DNA of 64,000 nucleotides from NCBI RefSeq assembly GCF_023195755.1, contig NZ_CP096203.1, positions 2,232,001 to 2,296,000 on the forward strand, read 5' to 3'. The notes under the pieces were generated by a model. It made no database searches, was not told the DNA's origin, and was given only the letters and a program-made list of their open reading frames with translations. The position numbers were made by a program, and so were the translations under genes. This stretch comes from Chryseobacterium nepalense (GTDB lineage: Bacteria > Bacteroidota > Bacteroidia > Flavobacteriales > Weeksellaceae). This document shows positions 16,914-25,828 of the stretch, piece after piece (the stretch's first letter is position 1; each line of letters begins with the position of its first letter).

Positions 16914-17294
16914 ATGCAGACAATTCTTACCGATTTTTACCAATTAGAATCCTACGAAAAAACAGAGAACGGAAGTTATATCGCCCATATTTTACTTAAT
17001 AAAGATCATGAAATCTTTAAGGGACATTTCCCGGGAAATCCCGTTACTCCAGGAGTTTGTATGATGCAGATTGTAAAAGAACTTTCTGAAGAATTAGCAG
17101 GACAAAAATTATTTCTGAAATCAGCTTCCAATGTAAAATTTATGGCGATCATTAATCCTTTTGAAACCCCTGAACTGAAATTACAGCTGGATATTAATGA
17201 ATCTGAAGAAGAAGTTAAAGTAAAAAATACCACTTCTTTTGGCGAGACTATTGCATTAAAAATGTCAGTTAACTATAAAAAACTGGCAAAATGA
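16914..17294 (+). CDS. FabZ-like 3-hydroxyacyl-ACP dehydratase
   Basis: A 126-residue hotdog protein with the canonical dehydratase loop GHFPGNPVTPGVCMMQIVKE, including the catalytic histidine that the two hotdog proteins near 4051-5016 lack at this position. It is therefore the most clearly competent dehydratase of the cluster. It is expected to remove water from 3-hydroxyacyl-ACP during polyene extension. It overlaps the next gene by 4 bp (ATGA). Confidence 0.9.
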   Translation: MQTILTDFYQLESYEKTENGSYIAHILLNKDHEIFKGHFPGNPVTPGVCMMQIVKELSEELAGQKLFLKSASNVKFMAIINPFETPELKLQLDINESEEEVKVKNTTSFGETIALKMSVNYKKLAK

Positions 17295-17767
17295 AATTAA
17301 TTTTTTCGTTCGTAACCGCAGTTATGCTTTTCTTTCAATCGGGAATTGAATCTTTGCGGGAAAGTTATGCTAAAGCAAATGCATCCAATGCCAATACCGA
17401 AGCATTTATCAATACTGCTGAAAAAAGCTCCGGGTCTGACGCCGTCATCCAGGGTTATAAAGCGGCAGCTAAAATAATGGAAGCCAAAATTACGAAGCAC
17501 AACCGGAAAGCATTGGTAAAATCCGGTGCTACCAGTCTTGAAACTATTATCAAAAGCAATCCCAATAATATCGAACTTCGGGTCATCAGGATGAGTGTTC
17601 AGGAAAATATTCCGAAAATTGTGGGATACAGAGGAAGTCTTAAAGATGATAAAGCTTTCATTCTGAATAATTACAGCAAGCAAAATTCAACATTAAAAAA
17701 CTATATTAAAAAATTTGCGGCACAATCTAAAACAATGACGGAGGCCGAAAAAGCAAGTTTTAAATAA
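17291..17767 (+). CDS. Secreted/periplasmic protein of unknown function in the pigment cluster
   Basis: A 158-residue protein with an N-terminal signal peptide (about residues 1-18) and a mainly helical, lysine-rich mature part. No family is recognised. It is translationally coupled to the dehydratase upstream (ATGA overlap) and 4 bp ahead of the GT2-DUF2062 gene, so it belongs to the same transcript. The helix-rich sequence with regular Ala/Lys spacing suggests a small solenoid or helical bundle. Confidence 0.75.
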   Translation: MKLIFSFVTAVMLFFQSGIESLRESYAKANASNANTEAFINTAEKSSGSDAVIQGYKAAAKIMEAKITKHNRKALVKSGATSLETIIKSNPNNIELRVIRMSVQENIPKIVGYRGSLKDDKAFILNNYSKQNSTLKNYIKKFAAQSKTMTEAEKASFK

Positions 17768-17771
17768 AACC

Positions 17772-18944
17772 ATGACCCTCACTGAAGTCCAGAAAGCAAT
17801 TTCCGAAAAGAATATCTGTGTTTTAGTTCCTACCTATAACAATGAAAAAACGCTGAGGAGAGTTATCGGCGGTATTTTACATTACACGAGTAACATTATC
17901 ATTGTTAATGATGGTTCTACAGATTCCACACCATTTATTTTACAGGATTATCCCGAAATCAGGATTATTCATCTGCCTGAAAATAAAGGAAAAGGAAATG
18001 CTTTGAAAACAGGTTTCAGAGTGGCAGAAAAGATAGGATACAGCTATGCGATCACTATTGATTCTGACGGACAACATTACCCGGATGACATTCCGGTTTT
18101 TGTAGAAGCTTTGCTAAAGGAAAGTCAGGATGTACTTCTGATTGGAAACAGAAATATGGCTCAGGACGGAATACCTAAAAAAAGCAGCTTCGGAAATCGT
18201 TTTTCTAATTTCTGGTTCTGGTTTGAAACAGGGATTAAGCTGGAAGATACACAATCGGGATTTCGGTTGTATCCGTTGCATAAAATTCCCAGAAAATATT
18301 TTACCCCTAAATTTGAATTTGAAATTGAAATTATTGTACGGACAGCCTGGAGGCATGTTCCTGTAAAAAATGTTCCTGTAAAAGTATTATACGATCCTGC
18401 AGAAAGAGTGTCCCATTTCAGGCCTTTTAAAGATTTCACCCGAATCAGCATCCTTAATACGATTTTGGTAGCCATTACGCTGGTTTACATTATTCCTAGA
18501 AATTTCATTAATAATTTCAAAAAAAAAAGTTTTAAGAGATTTATAAAAGAAGACGTTCTGGAAAGCGATGGAAGTAACCGAACCAAAGCTTTTTCCGTTG
18601 CACTCGGTGTATTGATAGGTTTTTCTCCTTTTTGGGGCTTTCATACCCTGCTTACCATATCTTTGGCCGTACTTTTTAAGCTGAATAAAGTCTTGGCTTT
18701 TGTGGCTTCAAATGTAAGTATACCGCCTTTTATCCCTTTTATTATTGCAGCTTCATTGTTTCTGGGTTCGCCATTTGTTGGGGGAAACAGCAATATTTTC
18801 AGCCAGGAGCTGAATTTTGATCTTGTAAAAAATAATCTGCTGCAGTATCTGATCGGCAGCGCGATATTATCGGTTTCCATGTCCGTCATTTCCGGGACTG
18901 CTGTTTTTCTCTTCCTGAATAAAGTAGATCCGGAAAACACTTAG
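17772..18944 (+). CDS. Glycosyltransferase family 2 with C-terminal DUF2062 membrane domain
   Basis: A 390-residue protein. Residues ~15-235 form a dolichyl-phosphate-mannose-synthase-like GT2 domain (CVLVPTYNNEKTLRRVIGG, VNDGSTDST, and the DxD region TIDSDGQHYPDD). Residues ~260-390 form a DUF2062 domain with several membrane helices (VALGVLIGFSPFWGFHTLL). Such fusions occur in aryl-polyene and flexirubin clusters. They may attach a sugar or process a lipid-linked intermediate; the real substrate is unknown. It is the last gene of the plus-strand arm and is followed by a hairpin at 18957-18988. Confidence 0.87.
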   Translation: MTLTEVQKAISEKNICVLVPTYNNEKTLRRVIGGILHYTSNIIIVNDGSTDSTPFILQDYPEIRIIHLPENKGKGNALKTGFRVAEKIGYSYAITIDSDGQHYPDDIPVFVEALLKESQDVLLIGNRNMAQDGIPKKSSFGNRFSNFWFWFETGIKLEDTQSGFRLYPLHKIPRKYFTPKFEFEIEIIVRTAWRHVPVKNVPVKVLYDPAERVSHFRPFKDFTRISILNTILVAITLVYIIPRNFINNFKKKSFKRFIKEDVLESDGSNRTKAFSVALGVLIGFSPFWGFHTLLTISLAVLFKLNKVLAFVASNVSIPPFIPFIIAASLFLGSPFVGGNSNIFSQELNFDLVKNNLLQYLIGSAILSVSMSVISGTAVFLFLNKVDPENT

Positions 18945-18956
18945 TATTATTAAAAC

Positions 18957-18988
18957 AAAACTGCAAAGCCTTTTGACCTTGCAGTTGT
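18957..18988. terminator. Hairpin between convergent genes
   Basis: ACTGCAA at 18960-18966 pairs with TTGCAGT at 18979-18985, around a 12-nt loop, between the stops of two convergent genes. The flanking A and T bases are only moderately rich, so it is a plausible bidirectional terminator. Confidence 0.6.
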
Positions 18989-18996
18989 ATTTCGTG

Positions 18997-21009
18997 TTAT
19001 TTTATTGTTACTTTTTGTGAATAATTCTTACCCGATTTATCAGTTACCTGAAGCAGGTATGTTCCCGGTTTTAAATCTTTTACGGAAATCTGATCCCTTT
19101 CTACTTTAGTCTGCAGAACCATTCTCCCGCTCATCTCATACATTTTAGCCTGTTCAGGAACAAAACCGGATTTGGTTTTAAACTGAATATTATCGTGTGC
19201 AGGATTAGGATATACCGTGAAAATTTCTTCTGCGGTCTGAATCTCTTTTGTACCTAAGAATGAACCTTCAATTACATTTAATGTTGTATTCGGGGTAACA
19301 TTATTAATTGTATCTACCAATCCCGAAGGCCAGCGCACAATCACTTTTGTAATGGCAGTAGCCTGCCCGATCCCGAAATGAACATTCAGCGTGCTCATGT
19401 TCCCGAAACCTGTGCCACTTTGCACATCTCTGATCTGTTTACCCCAAGACCCGTAAATTTCTACTCTTGCGCCAATTCCGTTTCTATTGCTCTGAGTTCC
19501 TTTCAGGGTTACTTTAAGCCACTTATTGGTATTTCCGGCATTCATCATGATCGTGTTTCCGTTCTGAATATCCAGAAATCCGTCGTTATTTAAATCTCCG
19601 ATAGGACGGTCAAAGCTGCTGAGATTATAAGGGTTTGGATTTGGGGTAAATGTAAAATCACCATTTCCGAACATGATGTTATTTCCAGCTCCCAATACAT
19701 CCAGGAATCCGTCGTTATCAAAATCATGAGCTACATATTCTCTGCTCAGTGCACTGTTGGTATCATATCCCGATCCTGCAGACTTATCAGTAAATGTTCC
19801 GTCTCCGTTGTTTTTCATTACCTTACTCAGTCCATTTGCCGTGGAATTAATTCCTACCACTGCATCCATCCATCCGTCATTATTAAAATCTCCCCACGCG
19901 GAAGACCATGTCTGAACAGGGTTTGCCATGTTGGCTGTTGCCGCCACATTGGTGAAAGTAGCATTGCCGTTATTTCGGTGAAGTTCATCGATGTTCCCTC
20001 CGGGCCCCGAACCTCCTCCGCTGCATTTTGCAATAAAAAGATCCATATCTCCGTCATTATCATAATCAATCCAGATAGAACCGTAGTTTCCTCCGGAAGG
20101 GAAATCTCCCAGTCCGCCCTGGCTATGATTCATATCCGTGCCGTCATTAATATAGTATCTGTTCGGAGCATTATCGTCACATACAAAAGCATCCAATTTC
20201 CCATCGTTGTTAATATCGATAAAATTTGTTCTCTGAACTAAGAATGATTGCTGTTTTCTGTCTGACGTATAAGCCGTTCCGGTGGCATTTGCCTTTAAAA
20301 AAGCAATTCCGCTTCCCGAACCATAAATCAGATCGTTAAATCCATTATTATCATAATCTCCGGCGGCTATACTCCATGAAGGTGTTATAACTGTGGTGGG
20401 AACGGTATACGTTACATTATTGAATGTTCCGCCCGGCTGCTGATAGGAAATGACAATCTGTGTAGCACTTACTACAGAAACAATATCATCAAGATAATCT
20501 CCGTTCATATCTACAATACAGTTATTAAAACTTCCTGCAACAGAAACAGTCTGAGGATTAAACACCAGGCGATCCGGCTGAACTATTACCTCGGATAATG
20601 TAACATTAAAGCCCAAGGAAGAATATTTATTATCAAAGACGATATAATATGTGGTTCCGGCAACTGCATTAAAGGTAACCTGGGAAAACTGTCCAATGTA
20701 ATCATCATTGGCCGTAATACAATTAAGTGCGGTACAATTTCCTGAAAACACCATTAAACGGGTATCAGCGTTTTGCCCAGCAGACGAAGTGGTAATTTTA
20801 ATCGTTTTATTTGCTGTAGCCGTATATTTATACCACAAGCCTTTTGTTCCGGCTGCACCTAAGGTACAAGCCGTTAAAGGAGGATCTCCCGTGACATCCG
20901 GCACGGTAACTGTTCCTAGATTTAGGGAAACTGCTGTTGCGCAGGTAAGCTGTGCAGACGCCCATGTACTGTTCAATAATAAAATAAGTAAGGGGAATAT
21001 TTTTTTCAT
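18997..21009 (-). CDS. Secreted FG-GAP/VCBS repeat protein with T9SS type A sorting domain
   Basis: A 670-residue protein. It has a signal peptide (ends TWASAQ), a pre-peptidase-like beta domain (about 20-140), then multiple FG-GAP/VCBS repeats with calcium-binding loops (WIDYDNDGDMDLFIAKC, WGDFNNDGWMDAVVG, HDFDNDGFLDVLGA). An ASPIC/UnbV domain follows (GARVEIYGSWGKQIRDVQSG), and the C-terminal domain begins VYPNPAHDNI and ends VTIK, the type IX secretion signal. It should be exported across the outer membrane and attached to the surface. It forms a pair with the diheme cytochrome upstream and has no evident link to pigment synthesis. Confidence 0.92.
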   Translation of the reverse strand: MKKIFPLLILLLNSTWASAQLTCATAVSLNLGTVTVPDVTGDPPLTACTLGAAGTKGLWYKYTATANKTIKITTSSAGQNADTRLMVFSGNCTALNCITANDDYIGQFSQVTFNAVAGTTYYIVFDNKYSSLGFNVTLSEVIVQPDRLVFNPQTVSVAGSFNNCIVDMNGDYLDDIVSVVSATQIVISYQQPGGTFNNVTYTVPTTVITPSWSIAAGDYDNNGFNDLIYGSGSGIAFLKANATGTAYTSDRKQQSFLVQRTNFIDINNDGKLDAFVCDDNAPNRYYINDGTDMNHSQGGLGDFPSGGNYGSIWIDYDNDGDMDLFIAKCSGGGSGPGGNIDELHRNNGNATFTNVAATANMANPVQTWSSAWGDFNNDGWMDAVVGINSTANGLSKVMKNNGDGTFTDKSAGSGYDTNSALSREYVAHDFDNDGFLDVLGAGNNIMFGNGDFTFTPNPNPYNLSSFDRPIGDLNNDGFLDIQNGNTIMMNAGNTNKWLKVTLKGTQSNRNGIGARVEIYGSWGKQIRDVQSGTGFGNMSTLNVHFGIGQATAITKVIVRWPSGLVDTINNVTPNTTLNVIEGSFLGTKEIQTAEEIFTVYPNPAHDNIQFKTKSGFVPEQAKMYEMSGRMVLQTKVERDQISVKDLKPGTYLLQVTDKSGKNYSQKVTIK

Positions 21010-21027
21010 GGATAGAAGTTTTTATTA

Positions 21028-22122
21028 TTAAGGACAAGTTTGATTTAAAGAAGAGATCCATTGATTCAGGAGTTGTACACCTTCATCATGAACGATAGTT
21101 CTTCCTAGCAGCGGCATCCTGTTATTTTCATTGACAGAATTCAATCTGAAATGCATTACCGATTTGGCAGGATTTCCTGGCGTAATAATTTTTTCCAGCG
21201 ATGAGCCGAGGGGTTCATCAGCCATCACACAAACCCCCATCTTTGTTAAGTTGGCCGTCTGGGTGAAGCTTAAACGTATTGCTCTGTAATCACATCTTGC
21301 ATTTTCCTGGTGACAATGGGCACAGTTGATATCAAGATAAGAACGCAGCCGGATATCCAGAGGTTTGCTTGTATCTTTATAATTCACTGTCGAGACAATA
21401 TTGGATGGAAAACTTTGGAGATAGCCTTCATCAACAAACTTTTGAAGCTGGTTTTTAATACCATTAGGATAATTGTAAGTCCCATTTAAATTCTGTGGCT
21501 TCATCCCAATCGGAATTGGTTTATTGTCTAATTTGTGACACGCCAGGCATTCCGTTTCCGAAGGGATTCTGTAATCCGTAGTGATGATATCACCATTATC
21601 TTTTTTAAAAGTAATGTTTTTAGAACTTCCGCTTGCAAAGTTGGCCCCGGTAACCAGCTCGGCTTCAGTCTGAGCATCATTCCAGAGATATTCTGCAAAA
21701 ATCCAGCCTGTGGATTTTTTAATCATTAAGCGTGTTTCAAGAATTTTTGTTGTATTTCCGGGCTGTACGGTATTGTAGTAGAAATTTTTGATCAGTACGG
21801 AGCCCACAGGAAAATTCAGTATTTTATCATCCGCATCATAGTTTGCCTTTACATTACCCGGCATCCAGATGAATCTCTTTTTCAAAGCATAATCTGTAAA
21901 AAGCGAACTGGCGGGTTCATAAGGAATAACTTTGGTGTTAGGCTGCAGATTTTTCAGTTCCCCCGTAAAAAACATATAAGTTGAGAGTTTTGCGTACGGA
22001 ACTGCGTCAATATTAAAATTAACAAAAGAACTTTCCGTTTCTACACTTTCAATTTTTTCGTCGTTTTTACAGGAAAAAAGGCCTAAAAAGCAAAATAAAT
22101 ACAGTAAGTAGATTTTTCTCAT
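21028..22122 (-). CDS. Diheme c-type cytochrome lipoprotein (SO2930-like)
   Basis: A 364-residue lipoprotein (signal sequence ending LGLFSCKNDE) with two CxxCH heme sites, CLACHK near residue 200 and CAHCHQ near residue 280. The overall pattern matches the SO2930-type diheme cytochrome family, often encoded beside FG-GAP or T9SS proteins. It ends 18 bp before the start of the T9SS protein, so the two are co-transcribed. It is likely to reside in the outer membrane or periplasm, with an electron-transfer or oxidative role that is not defined. The AT-rich 226-bp gap upstream (22123-22348) holds its promoter and nothing else recognisable. Confidence 0.82.
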   Translation of the reverse strand: MRKIYLLYLFCFLGLFSCKNDEKIESVETESSFVNFNIDAVPYAKLSTYMFFTGELKNLQPNTKVIPYEPASSLFTDYALKKRFIWMPGNVKANYDADDKILNFPVGSVLIKNFYYNTVQPGNTTKILETRLMIKKSTGWIFAEYLWNDAQTEAELVTGANFASGSSKNITFKKDNGDIITTDYRIPSETECLACHKLDNKPIPIGMKPQNLNGTYNYPNGIKNQLQKFVDEGYLQSFPSNIVSTVNYKDTSKPLDIRLRSYLDINCAHCHQENARCDYRAIRLSFTQTANLTKMGVCVMADEPLGSSLEKIITPGNPAKSVMHFRLNSVNENNRMPLLGRTIVHDEGVQLLNQWISSLNQTCP

Positions 22123-22348
22123 TCATTAACGATTTAACGAAAACGAATTTAATCATTTAAATCATACAAAATAAAATTATTAACAATAAAAACAATAATA
22201 TTTTTAAAAACAGATAATTTATACTATACTTACAGCTATTTATTTTGTTAAAATTTAATAAAAACAAATCATATCAAGAATCAGACTCAGAAATTTATTA
22301 TTTAAAATATTCATCATAAAAACAATATTTTTTAAACAAAGAAAATGT

Positions 22349-24103
22349 TTATTTACATCTTTTGAGTGCTTTCTTAAAATAATGTTCAATATGCTTTCTG
22401 TCCTCAAGAGTTGTGATTTCTTTGGTCAGTGCTTTTTCAAATTCTGTTTTTGCTTTGCTGTATTCTTTTTGCTTGTAATAATATTTTCCAGACTGATAAT
22501 AAACCACCCAGAAATCCGGATTTAGTGATTGGTAATATGGCAGGAAATCTTCCGTTAACAATACATCTCCTTCAATTGCTTTCTGAACTTCTTCGTTCAT
22601 CATTTTGTATTGTTTATAATCTTCAAATTCCCGGGAATCTATAAAAGGATCTTTTGCAATATTCAATTCAGACCTTGCGAAATCACCATTTTTCAATTTT
22701 TGATCCGAAAATAATTCATTAAGATCATAACATACAAATTCTCCCAGCTGATAAGGATTTGCCGAAACCCAAACCAACTTTTTCTGGGGCGAAAAAATCA
22801 CAGCATGATGCGCCAGAAGCTGATTAATTGCCTTTTCGTTTCCGTAACCTATTTTTTTTCCTTTCAGTCCGGACTTGTCACGTAAGATTGCAGCCATTTT
22901 TTCAGGGGTAAGTTTTTTATTTTTTTCTAAAAGTTCCTGCAGCTTTTCGTAGCGGTATTCGGAATGACTTTCTGCAATATGCTTCTGATTCCTTTTATCA
23001 TTTTTATAAGCATCCGACTGAAAATGATTGGTGCAAAAAACCCGACTTGTATTCTCTACTTTATATACCCCGAAATTATCCGGAGAAACTTCGATGATTA
23101 CAGCATTTTTATCATAAGCACTTCCAACCAGAATAGATTCCGAGACAAAAACTTTTCTCTTCCTTGCAATGGCTATGGCTTCATCAATATTTTTAGCATA
23201 CTGAAGAATTTCTCTCGTTACCAGAGAAATCGGCGTTTTTGCTGTTAACGGAATTTTAGATTTTCCGGCATTGATGGTTACCGTAATTCCTTCTTTATTC
23301 ATCCCGGAAACTACCCCTATCATACCCGGCCAACTTACAGATAAGTAAGGAATCCCATTTTCCGGCTCTACAATTTCAATAACTTTATTTTCCGCAAAAT
23401 CATCACCCACATAAAAATCGAAATTTCTTCCGATCAGCAAATCTCCGTCTTCGGTATTTTCATTCCAGACGGCGAGAGAAGTACATCCAACCATCATAAG
23501 ATCCTGCATGGCATGACCGATATCGTGAGCCCCGTGCAGATAAAGATTTCGCTGGTATTTAGGGGCGATAAAATCATATTCATCGGAAGAATACCGGGAT
23601 AAACCATAGAGCTCTGCCTGAAAATCCTCCCGAACATTCAGATACATTTTCCGGTTATACCATTTCAAAAACCCACGCAAGAGACTTTGTTTAAATTTCG
23701 ACGGAACAAAACCTTCTACTTTTGAAAAGAAAATCTTTTCCTGATTTTGCATGAGGCTCTGTGTAAGCGCTCCATTATTATACCCCAGCTGCAAAGGGTT
23801 TCCTGTAATATAAAGCTCCCAGATCTGCTGCTTGTTCTTCGTTAAATAATTTTTTTTAAAGCTGAAAGTGGAATCATTGACTCTTTTAACTTCCGGAATT
23901 TCAATAGAATACTGTTGGATATCAGGAATATGATTGATGGATTTTTGTATACCGCAAGATATTAGGATAAAAATAAGGCTGAGACTGAGAAATGATAAAA
24001 CGATGCATCTTGAATAAAAATTTGTTTTTAATTTGGATGTTTTAATTCGTCTTTCTCCATTTGGAATGACTAATCGTAAATTAATGTTGTATTTCTTCTC
24101 CAC
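22349..24103 (-). CDS. C45-family autoproteolytic acyltransferase/hydrolase lipoprotein
   Basis: A 584-residue protein. The Ntn-hydrolase core resembles acyl-CoA:6-aminopenicillanate acyltransferases. The nucleophile is the Cys in MMVGCTSLAVWN (about residue 210), exposed by self-cleavage in the family, followed by DGDLLIGRNFDFYVGDD and VSWPGMIGVVSGMN. C-terminal ~80 residues look like TPR helices. The lipobox cysteine is C50 (FILISCG), which leaves an unusually long, charged 32-residue region before the hydrophobic core. Part of that region is encoded by an intergenic repeat. No other start codon is available. The gene overlaps the oxidoreductase upstream by 23 bp. It may acylate or deacylate a pigment intermediate. 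Confidence 0.85.
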   Translation of the reverse strand: MEKKYNINLRLVIPNGERRIKTSKLKTNFYSRCIVLSFLSLSLIFILISCGIQKSINHIPDIQQYSIEIPEVKRVNDSTFSFKKNYLTKNKQQIWELYITGNPLQLGYNNGALTQSLMQNQEKIFFSKVEGFVPSKFKQSLLRGFLKWYNRKMYLNVREDFQAELYGLSRYSSDEYDFIAPKYQRNLYLHGAHDIGHAMQDLMMVGCTSLAVWNENTEDGDLLIGRNFDFYVGDDFAENKVIEIVEPENGIPYLSVSWPGMIGVVSGMNKEGITVTINAGKSKIPLTAKTPISLVTREILQYAKNIDEAIAIARKRKVFVSESILVGSAYDKNAVIIEVSPDNFGVYKVENTSRVFCTNHFQSDAYKNDKRNQKHIAESHSEYRYEKLQELLEKNKKLTPEKMAAILRDKSGLKGKKIGYGNEKAINQLLAHHAVIFSPQKKLVWVSANPYQLGEFVCYDLNELFSDQKLKNGDFARSELNIAKDPFIDSREFEDYKQYKMMNEEVQKAIEGDVLLTEDFLPYYQSLNPDFWVVYYQSGKYYYKQKEYSKAKTEFEKALTKEITTLEDRKHIEHYFKKALKRCK

Positions 24104-25667
24104 TTTTACCTTCGTTAATAAATTGTTTTAATCTTTTATCAATCAATTCTTTACCAACAATTTCCGCACAGGTATTGAATGCCCCTATAGTACAACCTAA
24201 GATTCCGTGCATATTCACAGATTGCCCTGTGAGAAAAAGATTGTCGATTTTTGTTCTTGGCGAAACCATTGTTTTTAGAGGATTTTCCGAGTTTTTGCGA
24301 TAACCGTACATATTTCCGTTGAAGCTGCCGATATAATCGCGGTAAGATAATGGTGAAGAGGTGTAGATTTTTTTTATATATTTTCTTAGATCAGGGATTT
24401 TCTTTTCTAAGGCATCAATCATTTTTTCTGCTTTATCAAGCTTGAATCTTTCATAGCCCGCTCCTCTTTCATGCTCATCTGCAACGGTATTGAATGTATT
24501 CTTCCACTCTTCTACTTCTTCAAAATCCATGTAGGAAATTGCCGTAAGACTTTCTGCAAAACCAGGATTATGTTTTGATTCCGTTGAAGAAAGCATGTAG
24601 GTTTCAGGCCAGGATTCTTTTTGATAATGGTATGCATTCCAGACCATTTGTTCATTAGAATAATGGTATATATTATAATTAAAATCAGGAATTGTGTGGG
24701 GTTTAAGTACAAGGTACACACTGAAGCATGAAGACACAGGTTTCCAGCTCATGATCCTGTTTAAAAAAGATTTTTTTAGCCTTTCTTCTCCAATTAGATG
24801 AATTAAAGAGCGTATTTCTATATTTGAAATAAATTTTTTGGCAAAATATTCTCTTCCCCTTTCCGTTTTTACACCGGCTATTTCATTATTTTCATTAAAA
24901 ATAAACGCTGAAACCTCAGTATGTTTATGAACTTCAGCACCATGTTCACGAAGCTTGCGAATGAGCAACTTTGAAATCTGGCTGCCTCCATTTACACATT
25001 TGTAAGCGCTCTGAATATAGGAATTAACCGTAAGCGCATGAACATAAAACGGAATATGCTCAGAATCACCCGCATATAAAAAGTTTGAACCTAATAAAAC
25101 GGACTGCAGCTTTTTATCAGAGGTTAAAGATTCAATAAATCTTTTGGTATTTAAGTGGAGAATTTCTTCGTTATACCGATTTTCCCCAACAAGATTGTAT
25201 CTTGGAAACTGACTGCATATCCGCCGGACTTCCTCGCAATAGTTTTCTATGTTTTCTTTTTCTTCAGGAAAATATTTTGATAACTGTTTAACAAAATTTT
25301 CGCTGCCCTGTGCATGGGGATATTCTGTCTGATCGTCTCCGAAAGTTATTTTATCATATCCGTTTTCATCCATTTTCCTGAGCTCAAGAGCATCCATTAT
25401 TCCCAGATAGGAAAAAAACTGATGCAGGTTCTGCCCTTCCGAGAGACCTCCTAAATAGTGAACTCCTGTATCGAAAATGAGTTTATCACGGGAAAAAGTC
25501 TGTAAATTACCTCCGTACTGATTATTCTTTTCCAGTATACAAACCTTCAGGCCTTCTTTCGCCAGAATAAGTGCCGAAACAAGGCCGCCCAATCCGCTGC
25601 CGATTACGAGTATGTCGTATGTTTTTTTCAAGGAGGAAAGTGTCTTTATGATTTGAATTTTAAACAC
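24081..25667 (-). CDS. NAD(P)/FAD-dependent oxidoreductase, phytoene-desaturase-like
   Basis: A 528-residue CrtI/RetSat-like flavoprotein. The Rossmann motif is VIGSGLGGLVSALILAKEG (about residues 21-40) and is followed by LEKNNQYGGNLQTF. The C-terminal FAD motif is FLTGQSVNMHGILGCTIGAF. It belongs to the minus-strand arm of the pigment cluster and overlaps the C45 gene by 23 bp. Possible roles are desaturation or oxidation of a pigment intermediate; carotenoid partner genes are absent, so a carotenoid role is less likely. The gap upstream (25668-25828) holds an AT-rich stretch with a CGCAAAG segment. Confidence 0.87.
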   Translation of the reverse strand: MFKIQIIKTLSSLKKTYDILVIGSGLGGLVSALILAKEGLKVCILEKNNQYGGNLQTFSRDKLIFDTGVHYLGGLSEGQNLHQFFSYLGIMDALELRKMDENGYDKITFGDDQTEYPHAQGSENFVKQLSKYFPEEKENIENYCEEVRRICSQFPRYNLVGENRYNEEILHLNTKRFIESLTSDKKLQSVLLGSNFLYAGDSEHIPFYVHALTVNSYIQSAYKCVNGGSQISKLLIRKLREHGAEVHKHTEVSAFIFNENNEIAGVKTERGREYFAKKFISNIEIRSLIHLIGEERLKKSFLNRIMSWKPVSSCFSVYLVLKPHTIPDFNYNIYHYSNEQMVWNAYHYQKESWPETYMLSSTESKHNPGFAESLTAISYMDFEEVEEWKNTFNTVADEHERGAGYERFKLDKAEKMIDALEKKIPDLRKYIKKIYTSSPLSYRDYIGSFNGNMYGYRKNSENPLKTMVSPRTKIDNLFLTGQSVNMHGILGCTIGAFNTCAEIVGKELIDKRLKQFINEGKSGEEIQH

Positions 25668-25828
25668 AAAGCCTGCAAAGATTTTTCTTGATCACTTGCT
25701 GTTTTTAAATTCGCAAAGGCGTTAAACACTCAGCAAGACAAAAATGAACTTAGAACTTTATTTTAAATTTCTCAATCATTTAATGTTTGAGTTAAATATT
25801 AGTTTTTTCTGGAGTAAAAGTAGGAAAA

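Noticed and set aside
24081..25667. Carotenoid (CrtI) pathway
   Set aside because: The protein is CrtI-like, but no phytoene synthase or other carotenoid gene is in the window, so a role in flexirubin synthesis is more likely.
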